DNA of 44,000 bases, from assembly GCA_910588295.1 (NCBI GenBank), contig CAJUQO010000026.1, positions 1 to 44,000 of the forward strand. Reading direction: 5' to 3'. The notes beneath the pieces were generated by a model that saw only the letters and a program-made list of their open reading frames with translations, did no database searches and was not told where the DNA came from. This document shows, piece by piece, positions 7,580 to 15,653 of the stretch (positions are counted from its first letter, which is position 1; the number at the start of each line of letters is the position of its first letter). The stretch comes from an uncultured Lachnospiraceae bacterium (GTDB taxonomy: Bacteria; Bacillota; Clostridia; Lachnospirales; Lachnospiraceae). The position numbers were made by a program, and so were the translations under genes.

Positions 7580-8437
7580 ATGATATATGACGCGGCGGTG
7601 ATCGGCACGGGGCCGGCGGGGTTTTCGGCGGCTCTGAATCTGAAAATCCATGAGAAAAATTTTATTTGGATCGGAAGTAAAGATCTGAGCGAAAAAGCGG
7701 GCAAGGCGGAGCGGATCGATAATTATCCCGGGATGCCTCATGCCACGGGAAAAGAATTGAATGAAGTGTTTAGGGTTCAGGCGGAGGCCATGGGGCTTAT
7801 AGTCACGGAGCAGATGGTGAATAGCATTGTGCCCATGGGGGCGAACTATGCGCTGATGGCCGGGAGTGAGTTTTACGAGACGAGAACGGTGATCCTTGCC
7901 ACCGGAACTGCCCGCACAGCCACCCTTCCCGGAGAGAGCGCATGGGTGGGGAAGGGCGTCAGCTACTGTGCCACCTGCGACGGCGGGTTGTATCGGGGCA
8001 GGACGATTGCGGTCGTCTGCAATGCGGCCCGGTTCGAGCACGAGGCGGAGTTTCTGGCCGGACTGGCCGATCAGGTGTATTATTTCCCTATTTACAAAAA
8101 TCCGGCATTGTCCGGGGAAAATGTAGAGATCATGGAGGATCGCGCCGTGGGGATCCTGGGCGAAGAGCGGGTGAGCGGAGTTAAGCTGAAAAGCGGCAAA
8201 GCTCTTGCCGTGGACGGCATATTCTGTCTGCGGGATTCGGTGGCCCTGGCGTCCCTGCTGCCTTCGCTTGAGACGGAGGACGGGCATATTGCCGTGGACA
8301 GGGGGATGGCCACGAATCTTCCCGGAGTCTATGCCGCCGGGGACTGTACGGGGCGGCCTTACCAGTATGCCAAAGCCGTCGGGGAAGGTAATATCGCGGC
8401 TCACAGCGTCATCGGGTATCTGGCGGGGAAGGATTGA
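7580..8437 (+). CDS. Thioredoxin-reductase-like flavoprotein lacking NADPH motif
   Basis: A 285-aa FAD protein with the architecture of low-molecular-weight thioredoxin reductase. GTGPAG at residues 9-14 binds FAD. The redox-active disulfide is Cys130-Cys133 in YCATCDGG. The C-terminal AAGDCTGRPYQ closes the FAD site. The position normally holding the NADPH-binding GxGxxA reads VVCNAARFE (about 145-153), and the HRRxxxR motif is missing. Both losses are known from ferredoxin-dependent flavin thioredoxin reductases of clostridia. It may therefore reduce thioredoxin or a related protein with electrons from ferredoxin; this is inference. The start at 7580 follows AAAGGAG. It lies between an Fe-S aldo/keto reductase and fructose-bisphosphate aldolase, with no thioredoxin gene alongside. 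Confidence 0.85.
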   Translation: MIYDAAVIGTGPAGFSAALNLKIHEKNFIWIGSKDLSEKAGKAERIDNYPGMPHATGKELNEVFRVQAEAMGLIVTEQMVNSIVPMGANYALMAGSEFYETRTVILATGTARTATLPGESAWVGKGVSYCATCDGGLYRGRTIAVVCNAARFEHEAEFLAGLADQVYYFPIYKNPALSGENVEIMEDRAVGILGEERVSGVKLKSGKALAVDGIFCLRDSVALASLLPSLETEDGHIAVDRGMATNLPGVYAAGDCTGRPYQYAKAVGEGNIAAHSVIGYLAGKD

Positions 8438-8469
8438 CCTGTTATTCCTCAAAAATACCAAGATTAGCC

Positions 8470-8498
8470 TTTTCAACGGCCCATGAATGCGTTATAAT
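8470..8498 (+). promoter_or_regulatory. Sigma-A promoter of the aldolase gene
   Basis: TTTTCA (8470-8475), a 17-base spacer and a perfect TATAAT (8493-8498) lie 75 bases upstream of the start. Confidence 0.65.
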
Positions 8499-8573
8499 GG
8501 TAAAGGATTTTTAGCGCCCGGGCAGACGGATGCCGCGGGGCAATTATTAATGAAAGAAACCAAGGAGGTAGTC

Positions 8574-9437
8574 ATGTTAGTATCAGCTAAAGCAATGTTG
8601 GACAAGGCAAAAGCGGGCCATTATGCGGTGGGAGCATTCAATATTAACAATCTGGAGTGGACGAAAGCCATCCTGACAGCAGCTCAGGAGTGCAATTCCC
8701 CGGTTATCCTGAATGTGTCTGAGGGCGCGGGCAAATACATGACCGGCTACCGTACCGTAGTGGGTATGGTGAACGGGATGCTGGAGGAGATGAATATTTC
8801 CGTACCAGTGGCCCTGCATCTGGATCATGGCAGCTACGAAGGATGTATGAAATGTATCGCGGCCGGATTTTCCTCTGTTATGTTTGACGGTTCCCATTAT
8901 CCCATTGAGGAGAATGTGGAGAAGACCAAAGAGCTGGTGGCCCTGACCCACGGCAAGGGGATGTCCATCGAGGCTGAGGTCGGCGGTATCGGCGGCGAGG
9001 AAGACGGCGTGGTGTCCAACGGCGAGTGCGCGGATCCCGAAGAGTGCAAGATGATCGCAGACCTGGGTGTTGACATGCTGGCGGCAGGTATCGGTAATAT
9101 CCACGGCAAATATCCGGCAAACTGGGCGGGCCTTAGCTTTGATACGCTGGATGCCATCCAGAAGCTGACCGGCGATATGCCCTTGGTGCTGCACGGCGGC
9201 ACAGGCATTCCGGCCGATCAGATCAAGAAGGCTATCAGCCTGGGCGTTTCCAAGATCAACGTAAATACCGAGTGCCAGATCGCTTTCGCGGAGGCTACCC
9301 GTAAATATATTGAGGAGGGCAAGGATCTGCAGGGCAAAGGATTTGATCCCCGTAAGCTGCTCAAACCGGGCGCGGAGGCCATCGTTGCCTGTGTAAAGGA
9401 GAAAATGGAGCTGTTCGGTTCCGTTGGCAAAGCCTGA
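8574..9437 (+). CDS. fba: Class II fructose-bisphosphate aldolase
   Basis: A 287-aa zinc-dependent aldolase. It cleaves fructose 1,6-bisphosphate to glyceraldehyde 3-phosphate and dihydroxyacetone phosphate in glycolysis and works in reverse in gluconeogenesis. The family signature is clear: GAFNINN near the N-terminus, HLDHGSYEGC with the catalytic Asp and a zinc-binding His, GNIHGKYP, and VLHGGTGIP near the C-terminus. The related tagatose-bisphosphate aldolases share these motifs, so substrate preference is not certain. The start at 8574 has AAGGAGG at normal spacing. The gene has its own promoter and a terminator follows. Confidence 0.93.
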   Translation: MLVSAKAMLDKAKAGHYAVGAFNINNLEWTKAILTAAQECNSPVILNVSEGAGKYMTGYRTVVGMVNGMLEEMNISVPVALHLDHGSYEGCMKCIAAGFSSVMFDGSHYPIEENVEKTKELVALTHGKGMSIEAEVGGIGGEEDGVVSNGECADPEECKMIADLGVDMLAAGIGNIHGKYPANWAGLSFDTLDAIQKLTGDMPLVLHGGTGIPADQIKKAISLGVSKINVNTECQIAFAEATRKYIEEGKDLQGKGFDPRKLLKPGAEAIVACVKEKMELFGSVGKA

Positions 9438-9700
9438 TCCATGTATTGCATTTAATTTCATACAACGAAAAATCGGCTTGCATTTTCAGGCAGGGTGTTG
9501 TATCGTAGTTAGAGTTGAATAGTAGATTCAATGATGTAGAGAACAAGGGCGTTCCACGATAGGTGGGATGCCCCTATTTTATTCCAGGACATGTATAAAA
9601 GTGCCGGTGACAGCGATGGGAGCGACAGTCTGCGGCGGTCATGCCGCATGATCACAGTCGGCTGCAGATGCATGTATATGGTTCGAGAGGAGGAAATATT
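9438..9700 (+). other. Intergenic region fba-glnN with hairpins
   Basis: No gene is seen. The stretch contains an inverted pair ATACAAC (about 9460) and GTTGTAT (about 9499), which could fold the RNA after the aldolase stop, and then the terminator at 9546-9580. No clear promoter for glnN was identified. Confidence 0.4.
9546..9580 (+). terminator. Terminator between fba and glnN
   Basis: AGGGCGTTCCAC (9546-9557) pairs with GTGGGATGCCCCT (9563-9575) with small imperfections, and ATTTTATT follows. Confidence 0.65.
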
Positions 9701-11824
9701 ATGAGCGATTACGTTAACGTATCGGAAATTTTTGGCGAGAACGTCTTTAACGACAGCGTCATGCGGGAGCGCCTCCCGAAAAAGGTGTATGCGGAGCTGA
9801 AGAAGACCATTGAGGAGGGCAAGGATCTGGATCCCAGCCTGGCCGATGTCATTGCCCATGAGATGAAGGAATGGGCCATCGATAAGGGCGCGACCCACTA
9901 TACCCACTGGTTTCAGCCGATGACCGGCGTTACCGCCGAGAAGCATGATTCCTTCATCACGGCCCCCATGCCCAACGGCAAGGTGCTGATGAGCTTTTCC
10001 GGCAAGGAGCTGATCAAAGGCGAGCCGGACGCCTCCTCCTTCCCGTCAGGGGGATTGCGGGCCACCTTTGAGGCCAGAGGCTATACGGCCTGGGACTGCA
10101 CATCCCCGGCGTTCGTGCGGTATGACGCGGCGGGCGCGATCCTCTGCATCCCGACGGCTTTCTGCTCCTATAAGGGCGAGGCCCTGGATCAGAAGACGCC
10201 GCTGCTGCGTTCCATGCAGGCCATCAATACCCAGGCCCTGCGTCTGCTGCGCCTGTTTGGCAACACCACGTCCAAGAGGGTGACCCCCTCCGTGGGACCG
10301 GAGCAGGAGTATTTCCTGGTGGATAAGCATAAATTTTTGCAGAGGGAAGATTTGATCTTCACCGGCCGTACTCTTTTCGGCGCTATGCCGCCCAAGGGCC
10401 AGGAACTGGAGGATCACTATTTCGGAACCATCCGGCAGAAGATCGCCGGTTACATGAAACAGGTAAATGAGGAACTGTGGAAGATGGGCGTCACCGCCAA
10501 GACCCAGCACAATGAGGTGGCCCCGGCCCAGCACGAGCTGGCCCCGATTTATGCGGAGGCAAATGTGGCCGTGGATCACAACCACATCATTATGCAGACA
10601 TTGAAGCGGGTGGCCTGTCAGCATGGTATGCATTGCCTGCTCCATGAAAAACCCTTTGCCGGCGTCAATGGTTCCGGTAAACACAACAACTGGTCCCTGA
10701 CCACCGACGACGGTATCAATATGCTCAATCCCGGCCGCAATCCCCACAAGAACCTGCAGTTCCAGGTGGTGCTGGCTTGTATTCTGAAAGCCGTGGATAC
10801 CCATGCGGATCTTCTGCGGGAGTCTGCGGCGGATCCCGGCAACGATCACAGGCTGGGTGCCAACGAGGCGCCGCCGGCTATTATTTCCATCTACCTGGGA
10901 GAGCAGCTGGAGGATGTGCTGCATCAGATCATTGAGTCCGGCTCGGCCAACCACAGCCTGACAGGAGAGCCCCTGTCCACCGGCGTCAGCACATTGCCCG
11001 ATTTCCGCAAAGACGCCACGGACCGTAACCGTACATCGCCCTTTGCCTTTACCGGCAATAAGTTTGAGTTCCGTATGGTAGGTTCCAAGGATTCCATCTC
11101 CGGCCCCAATGTGGTGCTGAATACCATCGTGGCCGAGGCTTTCAAGGAGGCCTGCGATATTATGGAGGGAGCCGAGGATCTGGAAATGGCGGCCCATGGC
11201 CTGGTGCGCAAATGGTTCACCGAGCATGAGAGGATCGTGTTTAACGGCAACGGTTATTCTGACGAGTGGGTGGAAGAAGCGGCCCGCAGAGGTCTGCCGA
11301 ATATCCGCTCCATGGTGGAGGCGATTCCTTCTCTGGTTACGGACAAAGCCGTGAAACTGTTCGAGGAGTTTGGCGTATTTACGAAAGCAGAGCTGGAGTC
11401 CCGGGTGGAGATCAAGTATGAGTCCTATGCCAAGGTAATCAATATTGAAGCCAAGACCATGATCGATATGGCCAAAAAGACCTTTATCCCGGCCATTATG
11501 AAATACACGACCACTTTGGCCCAGTCCATCACCAGCCTGAAAGCGGTGGGGGTGGAGCCAGAGGTGCAGACGGAGATCCTAAACCAGCTTGCCGGCCACT
11601 TAAAGGAGGCGCAGAACGCATTGAAAAAGCTGGAAGTGATCACCGACGCGGCCATAGCCGTGACGGACGTGGCCGGCCAGGCGAAGTTCTATCACGATAA
11701 AGTGATGCCGGCCATGGAGGCCCTGCGCGCACCCATCGACGCCATGGAGATGCTGATGGATAAGAGAGACTGGCCCATGCCTACATACAGCGACCTGCTG
11801 TTTGAGGTGGAAGGGGATTTTTAA
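9701..11824 (+). CDS. glnN: Glutamine synthetase type III (GlnN)
   Basis: A 707-aa ATP-dependent ammonia-assimilating enzyme, making glutamine from glutamate. The length of about 700 residues, nearly twice that of type I, is diagnostic of GSIII. Visible motifs include GPEQEYFLVD (metal-binding Glu), the segment NEVAPAQHELAPIY, VNGSGKHNNWSL and NRTSPFAFTGNKFEFR. The C-terminal region, after about residue 560, is largely helical as in other GSIII enzymes. The start at 9701 has GAGGAGG upstream. It stands alone, ended by a terminator, with no amtB, glnB or glnR gene in view. Cytoplasmic; GSIII forms dodecamers in characterised relatives. Confidence 0.96.
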   Translation: MSDYVNVSEIFGENVFNDSVMRERLPKKVYAELKKTIEEGKDLDPSLADVIAHEMKEWAIDKGATHYTHWFQPMTGVTAEKHDSFITAPMPNGKVLMSFSGKELIKGEPDASSFPSGGLRATFEARGYTAWDCTSPAFVRYDAAGAILCIPTAFCSYKGEALDQKTPLLRSMQAINTQALRLLRLFGNTTSKRVTPSVGPEQEYFLVDKHKFLQREDLIFTGRTLFGAMPPKGQELEDHYFGTIRQKIAGYMKQVNEELWKMGVTAKTQHNEVAPAQHELAPIYAEANVAVDHNHIIMQTLKRVACQHGMHCLLHEKPFAGVNGSGKHNNWSLTTDDGINMLNPGRNPHKNLQFQVVLACILKAVDTHADLLRESAADPGNDHRLGANEAPPAIISIYLGEQLEDVLHQIIESGSANHSLTGEPLSTGVSTLPDFRKDATDRNRTSPFAFTGNKFEFRMVGSKDSISGPNVVLNTIVAEAFKEACDIMEGAEDLEMAAHGLVRKWFTEHERIVFNGNGYSDEWVEEAARRGLPNIRSMVEAIPSLVTDKAVKLFEEFGVFTKAELESRVEIKYESYAKVINIEAKTMIDMAKKTFIPAIMKYTTTLAQSITSLKAVGVEPEVQTEILNQLAGHLKEAQNALKKLEVITDAAIAVTDVAGQAKFYHDKVMPAMEALRAPIDAMEMLMDKRDWPMPTYSDLLFEVEGDF

Positions 11825-11860
11825 TCACGTAGAGTTGTAAGAAGTGTTTTTGAGACAGGA

Positions 11861-11903
11861 AAAGCCTGCCCTTGACCGAGAGTGGTAAGGGGCAGGCTTT
11901 TTA
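11861..11903. terminator. Bidirectional terminator glnN / methyltransferase
   Basis: AAAGCCTGCCCTT (11861-11873) pairs with AAGGGGCAGGCTTT (11887-11900) and is followed by TTATT. An A-rich 5' flank allows use on the minus strand too. Confidence 0.8.
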
Positions 11904-12761
11904 TTCCCGGCTCCACCTTCCGGCCGAGCCGCAGGGCAGGATCAGGCCGCTGTCCGTCACCGGCAGCCCGATCTCTTCAGAGCGGACGTTTCCGCCCAGC
12001 GCTTTTAATTCCGTGGCGATCATATAGGTCAGCACCGCCGGGGCCAGCCCCGTGGTGTAGGAATTGACCAGGAAAAAAAGGGGATCGTCCGACAAAAGCC
12101 GGGCGCACAGGCTGATCAGAGGATGGATGGCCTCTTCGATCTTCCAGATTTCTCCCTTCGGGCCGCGTCCGTAGGAGGGCGGATCCATGATGACGGCGTC
12201 GTAGCGGTTCTGCCGCCGGAGTTCCCGCTGTACGAACTTCACGCAGTCGTCCACGATCCAGCGGATCGGCGCTTGGGAAAGTCCCGAGGAAGCGGCATTC
12301 TCTTTGGCCCAGGTTACCATGCCTTTGGAGGCGTCCACATGGGTGACGGAGGCTCCGGCCGCCGCCGCGGCCAGAGTGGCGCCGCCGGTGTAGGCGAAAA
12401 GATTCAGAACCTTCACAGGGCGGTTCGCACGGCGGATCAGTTCCCCGAACCAGTCCCAGTTGGCGGCCTGCTCGGGAAAAAGTCCCGTGTGCTTGAAGCT
12501 AAAGGGCTTCAGGTTGAAGGTCAGTTCCCCGTAACGGATGTTCCACTGTTCAGGCAGGTCGAAGAATTCCCATTCGCCGCCGCCTTTGGCGCTGCGGTGG
12601 TAATGGGCGTTGCAGTATTTCCAGCCCCGCCGGGCCCGGGGGGTATCCCAGATGATCTGGGGATCTGGCCGGATCAGCAGATATTTTCCCCAGCGCTCCA
12701 GTTTTTCTCCTCCTGAGGCGTCCAGTACTTCATAATCATTCCAGTTATTGGCAATCCACAT
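11901..12761 (-). CDS. RlmI-like class I SAM-dependent methyltransferase
   Basis: A 286-aa predicted RNA methyltransferase. The N-terminal about 110 residues are a beta-rich substrate-side domain. SAM binding is marked by VLNLFAYTGGATL (about residues 117-129), then VTHVDAS, and by the catalytic-loop motif MDPPSYGRGP (about 192-201). This pattern fits the RlmI/RlmK group, which methylates 23S rRNA bases, but a precise target cannot be assigned because the PUA domain and second cysteine motif of typical RlmI are not obvious. The start at 12761 has GAGGAG upstream. It stands alone, convergent with glnN. Also possible: methylation of another RNA. Confidence 0.82.
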   Translation of the reverse strand: MWIANNWNDYEVLDASGGEKLERWGKYLLIRPDPQIIWDTPRARRGWKYCNAHYHRSAKGGGEWEFFDLPEQWNIRYGELTFNLKPFSFKHTGLFPEQAANWDWFGELIRRANRPVKVLNLFAYTGGATLAAAAAGASVTHVDASKGMVTWAKENAASSGLSQAPIRWIVDDCVKFVQRELRRQNRYDAVIMDPPSYGRGPKGEIWKIEEAIHPLISLCARLLSDDPLFFLVNSYTTGLAPAVLTYMIATELKALGGNVRSEEIGLPVTDSGLILPCGSAGRWSRE

Positions 12762-12954
12762 AAATAAAACTCCTCAAATGTAATGGTGACATTATACTAT
12801 ATCAGAGCCGAAAAGGACAGCGCTTTCAAATAGAGATTTTTTTACAAGGGAACTGCTGCCATTCGTCAGCCAGATACATAGAATCCTCCGGCAAACGGAA
12901 AAATGAAAACAACAGAACAGAAAATAAAGAAAATTAAAGAAATATTTTCACCTA

Positions 12955-12983
12955 TTTACCAGTTTGGCAATCGGTGTTACAAT
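12955..12983 (+). promoter_or_regulatory. Promoter of the L,D-transpeptidase gene
   Basis: TTTACC (12955-12960), a 17-base spacer and TACAAT (12978-12983), in an A-rich stretch (12900-12960) that may act as an UP element. Confidence 0.5.
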
Positions 12984-13015
12984 ACGGGATGAAAAAAGTA
13001 CAGGGGAGGGTATGT

Positions 13016-14434
13016 ATGGCGAAACAGAAAAAGAAAAAGAAAAAAATCTGGAAATGGCTGGTGGCTGGTATCCTGCTGTTTATTGTGGCAGTATGCGGAA
13101 TCTGCTATGCGGGCGTGACCCACTATTATACGACCCATTTCTTTAAAGGAACGATCATTAACGGTATAGATTGCAGTAACATGACCGTTGAGGAGGTAAA
13201 ATATAAGATCGAAGATGAAATCATGACCTATGCGATCAGCGTTAAGGAGCGGGGCGGTGTGACGGAGCGGCTTCTGGCGTCCCAGCTTGGCATGACGTAT
13301 GTGGACGACCAGTCGGTGGACAGGTTGATGGAAGAGCAGAAGCCCCACACATGGATCACCCACTTGTCGAAGGAGGCGGAAACAACGGTGTCCGCCGCCA
13401 CGGAATATGACAAGGAGAGGACGGATCAGTCGGTAAAAGCGCTGCAGGCCTTTGCCGAGGGGAATTATATCTCTCCGGAGGATGCTCGGGTGGAGAAGGG
13501 CGAGACCAGCTATGAGATCATCCCTGAGGTAGAGGGGAATGAGCTGAAGCTGGACGAGGTTTTGAAAGCCGTCCATGCGGCGGTGGAGAACAACGAGACG
13601 GAAGTGAATCTGGATGAACTGGGATGCTATAAGGAGCCGGAAGTCCGCAGTGACAACAAGCGGCTGAAAAACCTCGTGAAATCCTCCAATAAATATCTGA
13701 CTTCGGAGACTACCTATGATTTTGGCGGCGGGGACCGCGATGTGGTGGTGGGTTCCGAGCAGGTTATGGAATGGCTGGTGGAGGGCGACGACGGCAAATT
13801 TACCCTGGATGAGGAAAAGGTGGCGGAATTTGTCAAAACACAAATGGCCTACAAATATGATACCTTCGGCCTGACTCACACCTTCAAGACCCACGGCGGT
13901 AAGACTATTGAGCTGAAAGGCGGAGATTACGGCTGGTGCATCAATCGAGATAAGACCACGGAGCAGCTCATCGAGGCGATCCAGTCCGGAGAAAAGCAGA
14001 CGCTGGAGCCGGTGTATCTGTATTCGGCAAAAGACCGTTCGGCCAATGATATCGGCGGTACCTACGTAGAGATCAGTATCAGCGCTCAGAAGATGTGGTG
14101 TTATAAGGACGGCACATGTATCGTGGCAACGGACGTGGTCACGGGCTGTCCGGCCAAGGGCAACGATACGCCCAAAGGCAGTGTGTGGGCCATTGACGCG
14201 AAGAAACGGAATGCCACTCTGGGCACCATGGACACGATGGGCTACAGCTCACCGGTGGACTTCTGGATGCCCTTCACGGGGAACGTGGGTATCCACGACG
14301 CGGCCTGGAGAAATAAATTCGGCGGGAGCATTTATAAAAATAACGGTTCCCACGGCTGCGTCAATACGCCCCACAGCGCGGCGGAGAAAATATATAATAC
14401 CGTGGAAATCGGGACGGCGGTGATCGTATACTAA
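13016..14434 (+). CDS. L,D-transpeptidase with YkuD domain
   Basis: A 472-aa membrane-anchored cell-wall enzyme that would form 3-3 peptidoglycan cross-links or attach proteins to peptidoglycan. A very basic Lys run at residues 4-11 precedes one membrane segment (about 12-35), so the rest is outside the cell. The middle (about 80-335) looks like the putative peptidoglycan-binding repeats (PG_binding_4 type) often found before YkuD. The YkuD catalytic domain begins near residue 345. Its active-site motif SHGCVNTP places the nucleophile at Cys448, with the conserved His in VGIHDAAW upstream. The start at 13016 follows GGGGAGGG; an ATG at 13012 is out of frame. D-Ala-D-Ala ligase starts 77 bases downstream, so the two may share a transcript. 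Confidence 0.93.
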   Translation: MAKQKKKKKKIWKWLVAGILLFIVAVCGICYAGVTHYYTTHFFKGTIINGIDCSNMTVEEVKYKIEDEIMTYAISVKERGGVTERLLASQLGMTYVDDQSVDRLMEEQKPHTWITHLSKEAETTVSAATEYDKERTDQSVKALQAFAEGNYISPEDARVEKGETSYEIIPEVEGNELKLDEVLKAVHAAVENNETEVNLDELGCYKEPEVRSDNKRLKNLVKSSNKYLTSETTYDFGGGDRDVVVGSEQVMEWLVEGDDGKFTLDEEKVAEFVKTQMAYKYDTFGLTHTFKTHGGKTIELKGGDYGWCINRDKTTEQLIEAIQSGEKQTLEPVYLYSAKDRSANDIGGTYVEISISAQKMWCYKDGTCIVATDVVTGCPAKGNDTPKGSVWAIDAKKRNATLGTMDTMGYSSPVDFWMPFTGNVGIHDAAWRNKFGGSIYKNNGSHGCVNTPHSAAEKIYNTVEIGTAVIVY

Positions 14435-14511
14435 GTATAGGGGCAGCTGTGAAGGTATGATTCAGTTGCCGATAAAGATAAGGGACGCGGCGCGGGCCGC
14501 GGGAGGAAAGT

Positions 14512-15534
14512 ATGAATATTGTGGTTTTGGCAGGAGGAATCAGCACGGAAAGAGCCGTATCCATCGTGTCCGGCACCGGTGTATGCCGGGCGCTCAGGGA
14601 GAGGGGCCACAGGGCCATTCTGGTGGACGTATACGGCGGGGTGGAGGCGGTTTCCCCCGGTGATATGTTCCCGGAGACCTATGATGTGGATGAGGCAGCG
14701 GCCTATATCCGTTCTTTTGACGATAAGATCGGGCAGATGGCAGCCTCTGGCCGGGAATTTTTCGGCCCGGAAGTGCTGAAGCTTTGCAAAGCGGCGGATG
14801 TGGTCTTTCTGGCCCTCCACGGCGCCGACGGTGAGAACGGAAAGGTGCAGGCGGCTTTTGATCTGTTTGGTATCCGCTACACGGGTACAGGGCATTTGAG
14901 CAGCGCCCTGGCCATGGATAAAGGGCTGAGCCGTAAGCTCATGCAGTCGGCCGGCGTACCGATGCCCCGGGGAGCGAAGCTGGTGCGGGGCATGGAGACC
15001 GGGCTTGACGGTCTGGGGCTGGCATGCCCGGTGGTGGTGAAGCCCTGCTGCGGCGGATCCAGCGTGGGCGTGAGCATTGCCCACAGCCAGGAGGAGTACG
15101 AGGCGGCTCTCAAGGAAGCCTTTTTCTACGAGGAGGAAGTGATCGTCGAGGAGTATGTGGCGGGCCGGGAGTTTTCTGTGGGCGTTGTGGACGGCGAGGC
15201 CCTGCCTGTGATCGAGATCGCCCCGTTAAACGGGTTTTACGATTACAAAAATAAATATTCGGCGGGCGCCACCGTGGAGACCTGCCCGGCCAGGATCACA
15301 GAGGAACAGACTGCCGAAATGCAGCGGCTGGCCGTCCTTGGCAACGACGCTCTGGGGATTCGGGGCTATTCCCGTCTGGATTTTCTTATGCGGGAGGATG
15401 GACGGATCTGCTGCCTGGAGGCCAATACCCTGCCGGGCATGACGCCCACTAGCTTGATTCCCCAGGAGGCGGCGGCTGTGGGGATGGGTTACGGAGAATT
15501 CTGCGAGCGCCTGATTCAGGTGTCAATGCGGTGA
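14512..15534 (+). CDS. ddl: D-alanine--D-alanine ligase
   Basis: A 340-aa ATP-grasp ligase that makes the D-Ala-D-Ala dipeptide for peptidoglycan. LAGGISTERAVS at the N-terminus is the family signature. ATP-grasp features are PVVVKPCCGGSSVGVS and the metal-binding LEANTLPGM near the C-terminus. The active-site loop reads GFYDYKNKY, with the Tyr typical of D-Ala-specific enzymes; nothing suggests a VanA-type D-lactate ligase. The start at 14512 has GGGAGG at good spacing. It follows the L,D-transpeptidase and precedes murF, which uses its product; a hairpin separates it from murF. Confidence 0.95.
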   Translation: MNIVVLAGGISTERAVSIVSGTGVCRALRERGHRAILVDVYGGVEAVSPGDMFPETYDVDEAAAYIRSFDDKIGQMAASGREFFGPEVLKLCKAADVVFLALHGADGENGKVQAAFDLFGIRYTGTGHLSSALAMDKGLSRKLMQSAGVPMPRGAKLVRGMETGLDGLGLACPVVVKPCCGGSSVGVSIAHSQEEYEAALKEAFFYEEEVIVEEYVAGREFSVGVVDGEALPVIEIAPLNGFYDYKNKYSAGATVETCPARITEEQTAEMQRLAVLGNDALGIRGYSRLDFLMREDGRICCLEANTLPGMTPTSLIPQEAAAVGMGYGEFCERLIQVSMR

Positions 15535-15562
15535 CGGGCGCATAAACTATAAGTATATGATC

Positions 15563-15590
15563 CGGGGATGCCCCTGATGAGGCATCCCCG
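15563..15590 (+). terminator. Hairpin between ddl and murF
   Basis: A 10-bp perfect stem (15563-15572 with 15581-15590) has only a weak T-run after it (CATTTG), so it may be a partial terminator or processing site. Confidence 0.5.
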
Positions 15591-15653
15591 CATTTGCGTA
15601 AGTGAAAGTTCCTCCGGGAATGGGATTACATAAAGGAAAAAGGAGAAGCTTAT

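Noticed and set aside
14512..15534. Vancomycin-resistance-type D-Ala-D-Lac ligase
   Set aside because: The active-site loop has the Tyr of D-Ala-D-Ala enzymes, and no vanH, vanX or vanS-type genes are near.
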